64,000 nt of DNA from DASVCN01 sp040905665 (lineage in GTDB: Bacteria > Deinococcota > Deinococci > Deinococcales > Trueperaceae). The DNA is taken from NCBI GenBank assembly GCA_040905665.1, contig JBBDRD010000050.1, positions 6,954 to 70,953 on the forward strand, given 5' to 3'. This document shows positions 41,190 to 48,503 of this stretch, in pieces. The notes under the pieces were generated by a model. The model was not told the DNA's origin. It did not search any database and was given only the letters and a program-made list of their open reading frames with translations. Positions within the stretch are counted from its first letter, which is position 1; each line of letters begins with the position of its first letter. A program made the position numbers and the translations under genes.

Positions 41190-41813
41190 ATGGCCAAGGT
41201 TTCGGAGTACGTTCCAAATACTTCTGCCGAGGCGGTCCACAGCGCCACCGGCAAGGACTGGACCGAGTGGTTCCGGCTGCTGGACGAGGCAGGCGCCGCG
41301 CAGATGGGACACAAGGAAATCGTCAGCTGGCTTCGAGATGAAGCGCAGTTGGCGAACGCCTGGTGGCAGCAGACCGTAACTGTCGAGTACGAGAAAGCGC
41401 GTGGCAAACGTGCACTCGTGGGCCAAACTGCCGACGCCGGTTTCCAGGTGGGGGCGCAACGGACGATCGATTCGCCCGCCGAACGAGTATGGGAGTGGCT
41501 TACCACGGCGCCCGGCCGAGACGTTTGGCTGGGCAAAGTTGACGAGTTGCCACTCGAGAAGGGGCGGAGGTACGAAACAGTGAGCGGCACTTCCGGCGAA
41601 ATCCGCGCAATTCGCCCAAACCAGCGCGTCCGGCTCACTTGGCAGCCGAACGGCTGGCCGCGGCCGTCTACCATGCAAGTATCCGTGACACCCAAAGAAG
41701 GACGTTGCACTGTCGGCTTCCATCACGAGAAGCTGCCGGACGCAAATGCGAGACAGGCGATGCGCGCTCACTGGACGGAAGTCCTAGACCAGCTGCAGAA
41801 GGCAATGCGCTAG
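41190..41813 (+). CDS. DUF4287 plus SRPBCC (AHSA1-like) fusion protein
   Basis: A 207-residue two-domain protein. The first 65 residues (EAVHSATGKDWTEWFRLLDEA, MGHKEIVSWL) match the small helical DUF4287 domain; residues about 80-205 form a START/SRPBCC fold (TIDSPAERVWEWLTT, WLGKVDELPLEKG, VRLTWQPNGWPRPSTMQV, HWTEVLDQLQKAM) like AHSA1/polyketide-cyclase-type proteins. Such proteins bind hydrophobic small molecules; the ligand is unknown. A second SRPBCC gene with its ArsR regulator lies convergently 1 bp downstream, so the two may share a function. Confidence 0.8.
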   Translation: MAKVSEYVPNTSAEAVHSATGKDWTEWFRLLDEAGAAQMGHKEIVSWLRDEAQLANAWWQQTVTVEYEKARGKRALVGQTADAGFQVGAQRTIDSPAERVWEWLTTAPGRDVWLGKVDELPLEKGRRYETVSGTSGEIRAIRPNQRVRLTWQPNGWPRPSTMQVSVTPKEGRCTVGFHHEKLPDANARQAMRAHWTEVLDQLQKAMR

Positions 41814-41814
41814 C

Positions 41815-42306
41815 CTACATCGTCTTGGCATGTGCAACGAGCTGATCGAGGGCCACGCCCCAGCCTTCGTGGAACCCCATCTCCGCGTGCTTCTTGGCGC
41901 TCTCCAGGTCTCCGTGAATCGCTCGAGCCGTGTACTGCGTCCCCCCACCGCGAGCTTCCATCGAAATAACGGCAGTGAAATCCAAGTCACCAGGATTCGC
42001 CTTGGGACGGAAACCGGGCAGAAGGACGGATGTCCAGACGAGCTTTTCGAGGTGGACGATCTCAAGGTAGCAGCCGGGGTCGTCGTCGAACTCCTGACCT
42101 TCAGGAGAACGCATGACGGCCTTGAAGATACCTCCGGGTCGGAGGTCGATCTCACATCTCACCGTGCTCCAGGGCCGCGGGGCGAACCATTGCTTCAGGT
42201 GCTCCGGCTCGGTCCAGGCCCGCCACACGAGTTCTCGCGGGACGTCGACGAAACGCTCAAGGACGAGGTCCAGTTTCGGGTTGATCTCTTCGGCTGCGAC
42301 AGTCAC
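41815..42306 (-). CDS. SRPBCC/AHSA1 domain protein
   Basis: A 163-residue single-domain SRPBCC protein: LDLVLERFVDVPRELVWRAWTEPEHLKQWF is the classical AHSA1 opening, then VRCEIDLRPGGIFKAVM and a C-terminal GFHEGWGVALDQLVAH helix that caps the ligand cavity. Its ATG overlaps the stop of the upstream ArsR gene (ATGA), so the pair is translationally coupled. ArsR+SRPBCC operons are common, and the SRPBCC protein may bind the small molecule that the regulator answers to; ligand unknown. Confidence 0.88.
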   Translation of the reverse strand: MTVAAEEINPKLDLVLERFVDVPRELVWRAWTEPEHLKQWFAPRPWSTVRCEIDLRPGGIFKAVMRSPEGQEFDDDPGCYLEIVHLEKLVWTSVLLPGFRPKANPGDLDFTAVISMEARGGGTQYTARAIHGDLESAKKHAEMGFHEGWGVALDQLVAHAKTM

Positions 42307-42647
42307 GATAGTTGCTCCTTACGGTTGAGTTCTTCCAGATAGTCGTCCAGTTGATCGAGGCGGCGATCCCAGTGCGAACGCTGCTCTACCATCCAGTGTT
42401 CGGCGAGCTTCAGCGGCTGTGGCGCGATTCGATAGGTACGTACCCTCCCCTCCTTTCGAGAGCGGACCAGGCCGCTCTCTTCGAGGACCTTGAGGTGCTG
42501 GGTGAACGAAGGCAAGGCCATGTCGAACGGTCGCGCCAGTTCGCCAACCGCCGCAGGGCCGCTGCTGAGCCTCGCCAAAACCGCTCTTCGAGTCGGGTTC
42601 GACAGTGCCCTGAAAACAGTGTCGAGCTGTGCGGCTTGGTTAGGCAT
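42303..42647 (-). CDS. ArsR family (SdpR-like) transcriptional repressor
   Basis: A 114-residue winged-helix repressor: LDTVFRALSNPTRRAVLARLSSG, GELARPFDMALPSFTQHLKVLEESGLV is the recognition HTH, and GRVRTYRIAPQPLKLAEHWM the wing and C-terminal helix. No metal-binding Cys cluster is present, so it senses something other than heavy metals. It starts with its own leaderless promoter (TATAGT 42655-42660, TTGACC 42678-42683, spacer 17) and two identical operators TTAGG-N6-CCTAA cover the start codon and the -35 box, strongly suggesting autorepression. Operon partner: the SRPBCC protein. Confidence 0.9.
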   Translation of the reverse strand: MPNQAAQLDTVFRALSNPTRRAVLARLSSGPAAVGELARPFDMALPSFTQHLKVLEESGLVRSRKEGRVRTYRIAPQPLKLAEHWMVEQRSHWDRRLDQLDDYLEELNRKEQLS

Positions 42648-42656
42648 GAACCTAAC
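42639..42656. promoter_or_regulatory. Operator 1 of the ArsR-SRPBCC operon
   Basis: GTTAGG-CATGAA-CCTAAC, a perfect dyad spanning the start codon of the ArsR gene and touching its -10 box. Confidence 0.65.
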
Positions 42657-42683
42657 TATAGACGAGGAGGACGATTAGGTCAA
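42655..42683 (-). promoter_or_regulatory. Promoter of the ArsR-SRPBCC operon
   Basis: TTGACC (42678-42683), 17-bp spacer, TATAGT (42655-42660), 7 nt before the ATG. Confidence 0.7.
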
Positions 42684-42690
42684 TGCCTAA
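42675..42690. promoter_or_regulatory. Operator 2 of the ArsR-SRPBCC operon
   Basis: TTAGG-TCAATG-CCTAA, same half-sites and spacing as operator 1, centred 35 bp away, overlapping the -35 box. Confidence 0.65.
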
Positions 42691-42767
42691 GTTTGAGGTG
42701 ATGCAGAAGATAGGATAAGTGCTGCGCCTCTAGGACGACTTATGCGGGCGGGAAGTAATTGGGGGCA

Positions 42768-43691
42768 TCACCACCGATAATGCCGAATGTGCTCCCCACG
42801 ATCAGCGATCTGACTCATCGCCTGCAGACCTATCTCGATATGCAGGTCGGTGAACTGCCGGAATACCTTGCGCGCCGACTCCCTCGTCTTGATCCCCCCC
42901 TTTCGTACCGGCAGGTCGGAGACCAGCAGCAGGGCGCCGATGGGAACCTTCGACGCGAAGCCCACGGAGAAGAGAGTCGACGATTCCATGTCGATCGCCA
43001 GCGCCCGCTCCTCGTAGAGCTGAGACTTGAACTTCTCGTTAAACTCCCAGAACCGGTAATCGGTCGTATGGACCACCCCGGTCCGGTAGTCGAGTCCTTT
43101 TTCGACGATGATCTGCGAGACGAACTTCTGGACCTTGAAAGTCGGCAGCGCCGGAACCTGCGGAGGCATGAAGTGCCGGGACGCTCCCTCATCTCGAATG
43201 GCAGCCGTGGGAACGATGAAGTCTCCCACCTGTAGCGAGCGGTGCAACCCGCCGCAGATGCCCAGGAACAGCGTCGCTTTTGGATCGGCGGTCGCGAGGA
43301 CCTCGATAATCAGCGCCGCCACCGGTGAGCCGATCGAGAAGTTGATGATGGAGACTCCCTGCTTCTCACTGTGAGCAGCGGTCATGGCCGAGCCTTCGGT
43401 GACCTGGGCGTCATCACAGAGGATCTGGAACCGCTCCATGTAGTAGTGAAAGTTCGTCAAGATAATCTGCTTCTGGAAGCGCTCGGGTGCGGTGCCGGTG
43501 TATCGCTCGAGGAACTCACGCCCGATCTTCCACTTCTCCGGATTTGCATAGATCAGGTTGTCGCTGCCGGGCCTCCGCAAATCGCCGTCATCGGTCTCTG
43601 ACGCACTGTCCTGCACCGTTAAGGTGTTCGGGTCGGCGGCGACCTCATTCGCAGGCGAGTTGCTCTCTTCTTGATCGTCCTTTGATCGCAT
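42768..43691 (-). CDS. amn: AMP nucleosidase, short form
   Basis: Predicted hydrolysis of AMP to adenine and ribose 5-phosphate; PNP/UDP phosphorylase fold, 307 residues. Motifs: QIILTNFHYYMERF, SIINFSIGSPVAALI, LFLGICGGLHRSLQVGDFIVP, RALAIDMESSTLFSVGF, and LLLVSDLPVRKGGIKT, which match the catalytic half of AMP nucleosidases; the regulatory N-terminal domain of E. coli Amn (484 residues) is missing, as in the short forms of other phyla. The first 45 residues are acidic and low-complexity. TAGGGT lies 5 nt before the ATG. Nucleoside phosphorylase activity is the alternative. Confidence 0.8.
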   Translation of the reverse strand: MRSKDDQEESNSPANEVAADPNTLTVQDSASETDDGDLRRPGSDNLIYANPEKWKIGREFLERYTGTAPERFQKQIILTNFHYYMERFQILCDDAQVTEGSAMTAAHSEKQGVSIINFSIGSPVAALIIEVLATADPKATLFLGICGGLHRSLQVGDFIVPTAAIRDEGASRHFMPPQVPALPTFKVQKFVSQIIVEKGLDYRTGVVHTTDYRFWEFNEKFKSQLYEERALAIDMESSTLFSVGFASKVPIGALLLVSDLPVRKGGIKTRESARKVFRQFTDLHIEIGLQAMSQIADRGEHIRHYRW

Positions 43692-43918
43692 GCGTCACCC
43701 TAACCAATGCGCCGGGGTACAGCAACGACGGCAGGCACGAAAGCAGCCACCGCCCGCTCCTTCACTTTGCCCTCGAGAGCACAGCCCGCGGGTGCAATTC
43801 GCCCACTTTCACATGCCACACGTACAGGTGATACTTCACAACGGCCGTCGGAATAAGCGTGGAATCATTGGCCAAGCGCGGGAAATACCGATCTTGCCGC
43901 AGTTGCGAGGTGTTTAGC

Positions 43919-44488
43919 ATGGCCGATGAGTATGTTGTCTACGTAGAATCTCCCCAAGGAGAACCCTCTGCCGAGGCGCGGGGGCGATTGGCGGAGTTAC
44001 TCGGACTCGACATCCCCAAGCTCGATGCACTTCTACGGCGCCTGCCGGCCGCGGTGACGAAGCCGGTGCCGGAGGGCACGGCGGTGGCAGTTGCCCGCCG
44101 CTTCCGGGAGGCGGGAATGGAAGCGTCCCTACGCGCCCATGACGCTGATGAACTCGCCGCGGACGGTGCGACGAAGCCTCTTTCGCAGTCCGACGGTTAT
44201 AACGAAGCCACCCCTATACCGGAGCCCAGCGGAAGCTACGGCCCCGGCTACGGCGCCGCTTACGGTGCCAGTGAGGATGCCGCCGGAGCGGCTGATGACG
44301 AGCCGAGCGAGTCGTGGAAAACGCAATTCGGAACACGCGAGACGGTCGAGGACGAAGAGGAAGCGGACGAACTGTTTCCGCCGGCCGCATTCGCGCAACC
44401 GCAGGGCCCCAAGGCACCCTCCCGGCCTCTGCTAATTGCGTTTCTCGTTGTGCTAGCCGTACTGGCGGCGCTCTGGTTCCTCTTCTAG
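43919..44488 (+). CDS. Tail-anchored protein with an L7/L12-like N-domain
   Basis: A 189-residue protein of unknown function. Residues 1-75 (EYVVYVESPQGEPSAEARGR, LGLDIPKLDALLRRLPAAVTK, TAVAVARRFREAGMEASL) resemble the small alpha/beta fold of the ribosomal L7/L12 C-terminal domain or related helix-pair domains. A low-complexity Gly/Tyr/Glu-rich linker follows (about 90-165), ending in one C-terminal membrane helix (PLLIAFLVVLAVLAALWFLF), so the N-domain should face the cytoplasm. ATG 43919 has GAGG at 8 nt. Similar tail-anchored proteins are recurrent in Deinococcota; no partner is evident here. Confidence 0.65.
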   Translation: MADEYVVYVESPQGEPSAEARGRLAELLGLDIPKLDALLRRLPAAVTKPVPEGTAVAVARRFREAGMEASLRAHDADELAADGATKPLSQSDGYNEATPIPEPSGSYGPGYGAAYGASEDAAGAADDEPSESWKTQFGTRETVEDEEEADELFPPAAFAQPQGPKAPSRPLLIAFLVVLAVLAALWFLF

Positions 44489-44501
44489 CTGCCGGTTGAA
44501 G

Positions 44502-45659
44502 TCACTGTCCGAGCAGGCGTTCGATGCGCACCAACGCCTCACGCACGTTGTCGAGGCTGGTGGCGTATGAGAGCCGGGCCTGGCCAGGCGCAAGAAAATC
44601 GGTACCCGGCACCACACCGACACGCGCTTCCTCTAAAAGCCGAGTGGCGGCCACGGTCTCGTCGGCGTGAATCGGAGTGAGATCGGTCATCACATAGAAC
44701 GCGCCTTGGGGATTGGGCGTGGCAAGTCCCAAACGGTTGAGCCCTTCGACGAGAACGTCGCGCCGCTCCTTGTATGCAAGTCGCGTCATCTCGATAAACG
44801 CCGCCGTCTTCTCCACCTCGTTGAGCGCCACCGTCACAGCATGCTGCGCTAACGAGTTGGTGCCGCTTGTCGACTGGCCCTGGAGCCGGTTCATCGCCGC
44901 GATTAGCGGCGCCGGTCCCACCCCGTAGCCGATTCTCCAGCCGGTCAAAGCATAGGCCTTGGATGCGCCATGGATTATCAGCGTCTTATCGGGAGCGAAC
45001 TTCGCAGCCGAAGTGAATTCTCCCTCGTAGACGAGGTGCTCGTAGATGTCGTCCGAAAACACCCAAATGTCACGTTCAGCCGCGATCTCCACGATCTCAC
45101 GGATCACCTCGGACGGATATACGGCGCCGGTGGGGTTGCTGGGTGAGTTGATGAGAATTACCCGCGTCCGTTCGGTCAGCGCATCGAGAATCGCCTGAGG
45201 GTTGGGAACGAATCCTTCCGCAGCGGTTGTTGGCACCGCGACGATGACTCCACCGGCAAGCTCGATCTGCGCCGGATACGAGACCCAGTAAGGTGATGGC
45301 ACGATCACCTCATCCCCCGGGTTCAGGACCGCCATGAAGGCGTTGTAGAGCACTTGCTTGCCGCCGGTCGAGACGATCACCTGCCCCGGCGAGTAGTTCA
45401 GACCGTTCTCTCGCTCGAACTTGTTACATACCGCCTGGCGAAGATCGAGCGTGCCCTCCGAGGCGGTGTATTTGGTGAGTCCCAGCTCGAGCCCCTCGCG
45501 AATCGCGTCAAAGACATGCTGCGGCGGTTGGAAGTCGGGCTCCCCTGCCGTCATCGCAATAACGTCAACGCCGCTGCGTGCGAGCTCCTTGGCTTTCGTG
45601 TTGAAGGCGACGGTAGCCGACGCCTTGAGTCGCTGGATACTCTGGGACAGTTGGGGCAT
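44502..45659 (-). CDS. aspC: PLP-dependent aminotransferase, aspartate/aromatic class I
   Basis: Class I/II aminotransferase of 385 residues, subgroup Igamma as in Thermus AspC. PLP-binding features: STGGKQVLYNAF, PSPYWVSYPAQ, NSPSNPTGAVYP, WVFSDDIYEHLVY, and the Schiff-base lysine in HGASKAYALTGWRIGYG; Arg near the C-terminus in ARLSYATS. Probably interconverts aspartate/oxaloacetate and 2-oxoglutarate/glutamate; prephenate activity is possible. ATG 45659 has GAGGAG upstream; a longer frame is not used. Followed on the same strand by nothing; ndk lies 40 bp upstream. Confidence 0.9.
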   Translation of the reverse strand: MPQLSQSIQRLKASATVAFNTKAKELARSGVDVIAMTAGEPDFQPPQHVFDAIREGLELGLTKYTASEGTLDLRQAVCNKFERENGLNYSPGQVIVSTGGKQVLYNAFMAVLNPGDEVIVPSPYWVSYPAQIELAGGVIVAVPTTAAEGFVPNPQAILDALTERTRVILINSPSNPTGAVYPSEVIREIVEIAAERDIWVFSDDIYEHLVYEGEFTSAAKFAPDKTLIIHGASKAYALTGWRIGYGVGPAPLIAAMNRLQGQSTSGTNSLAQHAVTVALNEVEKTAAFIEMTRLAYKERRDVLVEGLNRLGLATPNPQGAFYVMTDLTPIHADETVAATRLLEEARVGVVPGTDFLAPGQARLSYATSLDNVREALVRIERLLGQ

Positions 45660-45699
45660 GCCTCTCCTCGGCTTTGTGAGTGTTGGACGTGCGCAAATA

Positions 45700-46119
45700 C
45701 TACTGGAGCTTTTCGCCGCCGAAGAAGATCTCGATCTCCCGCTTGGCGGTCGCCGGGGCATCGGAGCCGTGCGCCACGTTCTCGTCGATGCTTGTAGCGA
45801 AGTCACCCCGGATGGTGCCGGGGGAAGCGTCGGCCGGGTTGGTGGCGCCCATCATCTTGCGCCATTCGGCAATCGCGTTCTCGCCCTCCACCACCATGGC
45901 AACGACCGGACCTCCCGTGATGAACGAGACGAGACCTTCGAAGAAAGGCTTGCCTTCATGCTCGCCATAGTGGCGCTCGGCCATCTCGCGGGAGATGCGC
46001 ATCATCTTGAGGGCGACGATGCAAAAACCCTTCGCCTCGAGCCGGCGGATTACCTCGCCTACCAGCGCGCGCTTCACGCCGTCGGGCTTGACCATTGCAA
46101 ATGTGCGTTCAGAAGCCAT
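45700..46119 (-). CDS. ndk: Nucleoside diphosphate kinase
   Basis: Balances nucleoside triphosphate pools by phosphate transfer through a histidine. 139 residues, normal length. RTFAMVKPDGVKRALVG at the start, GKPFFEGLVSFITGGPVVAMV, NPADASPGTIRGDFA, and the catalytic His in ENVAHGSDAPATAKREI, all canonical. ATG 46119 lacks a ribosome site; an extended -10 TGA-TATCCT lies 9 nt upstream (46129-46134). Upstream of aspC on the same strand, gap 40 bp, possibly cotranscribed. Confidence 0.97.
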   Translation of the reverse strand: MASERTFAMVKPDGVKRALVGEVIRRLEAKGFCIVALKMMRISREMAERHYGEHEGKPFFEGLVSFITGGPVVAMVVEGENAIAEWRKMMGATNPADASPGTIRGDFATSIDENVAHGSDAPATAKREIEIFFGGEKLQ

Positions 46120-46159
46120 AACCCGGAAAGGATATCACGGGCGCGGGCGCACAAACGGC

Positions 46160-46648
46160 CTAGATATCCTTGGAAATAATCTCGAGCTGCTCCAGGTGAT
46201 TCAGGTCGTGCCCCGCCACTGTTCGTACCATCAGATCCATCGACATCATTCCGCGCTGAGGATGGTACGCCTCCTTGAGCCAGCCATCCAGGTCGAGCGT
46301 TGCCAACAACGCCAGATTCCACGAACGAACCGAGGTAAAGCCGGCCACGGCAAGCGACGGGTCGGCTCGCCTGTAACGCTGCGCCCAACGATCCTGATCG
46401 AACGGTTGCAGGACCGGTTCACTCTCTGCCAGCGTTTGCCGGAAGCGGAATGCATGGGCCAATTCGACGTCGGCCAGATGAGCGAGAATCTCCCGCGCGT
46501 TCCACTTACCCGGGGCGTAGGACCGGGCGAAATCTTGCGGCACGAAGCCCTGGACGAGCTCCTCGATCCGCAGCGGGGTGACCTGCAGGACCTCGATCGG
46601 ATCCCTCTCACCCAGGGTGGCGAGGATGCGTTCTAGGTAGTTCTGCAT
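46160..46648 (-). CDS. DinB family metal-binding four-helix protein
   Basis: A 162-residue DinB/YfiT-like protein. Three His expected as metal ligands are present: ILAHLADVELAHAF (first helix pair) and AGHDLNHLEQLEII at the C-terminus; APGKWNAREILAHL is a common motif. Members act as thiol-dependent S-transferases or hydrolases, often with mycothiol or bacillithiol; bacillithiol is known in Deinococcus, so that is a plausible cofactor. TAGAGT lies 7 nt before the ATG. Divergent from the rhodanese gene with only 49 bp between starts. Confidence 0.82.
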   Translation of the reverse strand: MQNYLERILATLGERDPIEVLQVTPLRIEELVQGFVPQDFARSYAPGKWNAREILAHLADVELAHAFRFRQTLAESEPVLQPFDQDRWAQRYRRADPSLAVAGFTSVRSWNLALLATLDLDGWLKEAYHPQRGMMSMDLMVRTVAGHDLNHLEQLEIISKDI

Positions 46649-46655
46649 GCGTCAC

Positions 46656-46661
46656 ACTCTA
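46656..46661 (-). promoter_or_regulatory. -10 box, leaderless dinB-like promoter
   Basis: TAGAGT on the minus strand, 7 nt before the ATG; 24 bp from the opposing rhodanese -10 box. Confidence 0.5.
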
Positions 46662-46685
46662 CAGGAGGAGGGCCGCGCAGATGGC

Positions 46686-46691
46686 TATAGT
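46686..46691 (+). promoter_or_regulatory. -10 box, leaderless rhodanese promoter
   Basis: TATAGT, 6 nt before ATG 46698. Confidence 0.55.
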
Positions 46692-46697
46692 GGGCCC

Positions 46698-47033
46698 ATG
46701 AGTGATCAGCTACCGCAGATAGATGTCGACGAAGCCAATCGCCGTCGCGGTCGCGGCGCGCCGCTGATCGATGTGCGCGAACCCGCCGAGTACAGCGAGG
46801 TCCGAATTCCCGGAGCCCAGCTTCTCCCCATGTCGGAGTTTTTGGAGCGTTACCGTGAGGAGCTGCCTCAAGACCAGGAGCTGATGATCCAGTGCCGCAG
46901 CGGCGGACGGAGCGGCGAGGTAACCAGGGTCCTGCTGGAGCGCGGTTACCGGGCCGTAAACGTCGCCGGTGGGATACTGGCGTGGGAGAGCGCCGGTCTG
47001 CCGGTCGATCGAGACGAGGAACAGCAGGAGTAA
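46698..47033 (+). CDS. Single-domain rhodanese-like protein
   Basis: A 111-residue rhodanese domain: PQIDVDEANRRRGRGAPLIDVREPAEYSEVRIPGA, and the active-site loop QCRSGGRSGEVTRVL with the catalytic Cys; VNVAGGILAWESAGLPV closes the fold. Likely a sulfur carrier/transferase such as a partner in thiouridylation or molybdopterin synthesis; partner unknown. The ATG is set by MSDQ plus a TATAGT box 6 nt upstream; the frame extends further 5' by chance. Its stop is 4 bp from the convergent nuoN stop. Confidence 0.92.
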   Translation: MSDQLPQIDVDEANRRRGRGAPLIDVREPAEYSEVRIPGAQLLPMSEFLERYREELPQDQELMIQCRSGGRSGEVTRVLLERGYRAVNVAGGILAWESAGLPVDRDEEQQE

Positions 47034-47036
47034 ACC

Positions 47037-48503
47037 CTAGAGACCGGCGAAGAGCTGCACGCCGACCTCTAGCAGGCCATACCACCAGCCGGGGAAGAGT
47101 CCCAACAACACGGTTCCGGCGGCGGCCACAGCTACCGCCGCGCCCGTAGAGGCGCTGTGGAAGCCTTGCGCCGTGAAGGCGGGCTCGCGGAAGTACATGA
47201 AAGCGATCACCCGGAAGTAGTAGGCTGCCGCCACCACGCTGGTGAGGATTCCGATAACGGCCAAGGTGAAGTGGCCCGCCTCGAGCACCGCGCCGAAAAC
47301 CATCACCTTTCCCGCGAAGCCCGCCAACGGCGGTATACCGGCGAGACTTAGCATGAAGACCGCCATCGCCGCGGCCAGCATCGGCCGAGTACGTGAAAGG
47401 CCGGCGAACCGCTCGAGATCGTCACCATGATCCAAGCGGTCGCTCATGAGGGTGAGAACCGCAAACGCACCGGCGGTCATGAGGGTGTATGCCAGCAGGT
47501 ACCACATACCCGCGCGCATACCACCGGCATCGACAGCCAGTACCGCCAGTCCCAGGTAACCTGCGTGCGCAACCGCCGAGTAGGCCAGCATGCGCTTTAC
47601 CCCGCGCTGCACATAGGCGGCCAAGTTACCCACTATCATCGTGAGGCCCACGATCCATACGAAGGCCTGCAACACAATGGGAGACAGTTCCGGAAAAACG
47701 GTGGCGGCGACCCGCAGCAGCGCTGCGAACGCAGCCGTCTTCACCGCTACGCTCATGTAGGAGGTAACCGCGGTAGGAGCACCGGTGTAGGCGTCGGGCG
47801 CCCACTGATGGAAGGGAACCAGCGAAGCCTTGAACGCCAGGCCGGCGAGTACCAGCAGGCCACCCAGTGTCGCCAACATCAGCGACGGAAAGTCCACGGC
47901 ACCAACCGCGGCCGCGATCCCCGCATAACTGAAGGTGCCCGAGGCACCGTAGGTGAGTGCGATCCCGTAGATGAGGACGGCGGAGGCGAAGGCGCCCAAC
48001 AGGAAGTACTTCATCCCCGCCTCTTCACTTTCACGGGCTCCCTGGCGCCAGGCCGACAGCACGTATACCGCCAGCGAGGTGATCTCCAAGCCTAGTAGCA
48101 AGGTGATGAGGTCCCCGGCAGAGGCCATTACCATCGCGCCGGTGGCCGAAAGCAGCATCAGCGGGTAGTACTCGGGTTGATCGAGGCCGGTTCGTTCCAG
48201 GTAATCGTAGGAGATGAGGACCGCGAGTGTCGTGCCCAGGATGATCACGAAGTGGAAAGCGGTCGCCGGCAGATCGGCCAGATAATGCAGGCCGAACGCG
48301 GCCGCCTCGATTCCGTGGCGTTCATTCTGGAACAGCGCCAGGGTAATCACGCCGGCGGTCACGAGACCAACCAGGCTGAGGATCGCCGTTGGTCTGCTGT
48401 CCCTCTGGTAGAGCGCGAAAAAGACGCCGACGGACGCGGTCAATAGCAGGAGGAGTGGTGGCGTAATGGCCAGCCACTGGATGTCGAGGGCGGGCGGAAG
48501 CAT
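47037..48503 (-). CDS. nuoN: NADH-quinone oxidoreductase subunit N
   Basis: Antiporter-like membrane subunit of complex I, 488 residues, about 14 helices. Conserved LLLGLEITSLAVYVLSA, KYFLLGAFASAVLIYG, FKASLVPFHQWAPDAYTGAP with the TM7/TM8 Lys and His residues, and KRMLAYSAVAHAGYLGL. Last gene of the nuo operon; its start follows the nuoM stop directly with no gap. Confidence 0.97.
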   Translation of the reverse strand: MLPPALDIQWLAITPPLLLLLTASVGVFFALYQRDSRPTAILSLVGLVTAGVITLALFQNERHGIEAAAFGLHYLADLPATAFHFVIILGTTLAVLISYDYLERTGLDQPEYYPLMLLSATGAMVMASAGDLITLLLGLEITSLAVYVLSAWRQGARESEEAGMKYFLLGAFASAVLIYGIALTYGASGTFSYAGIAAAVGAVDFPSLMLATLGGLLVLAGLAFKASLVPFHQWAPDAYTGAPTAVTSYMSVAVKTAAFAALLRVAATVFPELSPIVLQAFVWIVGLTMIVGNLAAYVQRGVKRMLAYSAVAHAGYLGLAVLAVDAGGMRAGMWYLLAYTLMTAGAFAVLTLMSDRLDHGDDLERFAGLSRTRPMLAAAMAVFMLSLAGIPPLAGFAGKVMVFGAVLEAGHFTLAVIGILTSVVAAAYYFRVIAFMYFREPAFTAQGFHSASTGAAVAVAAAGTVLLGLFPGWWYGLLEVGVQLFAGL

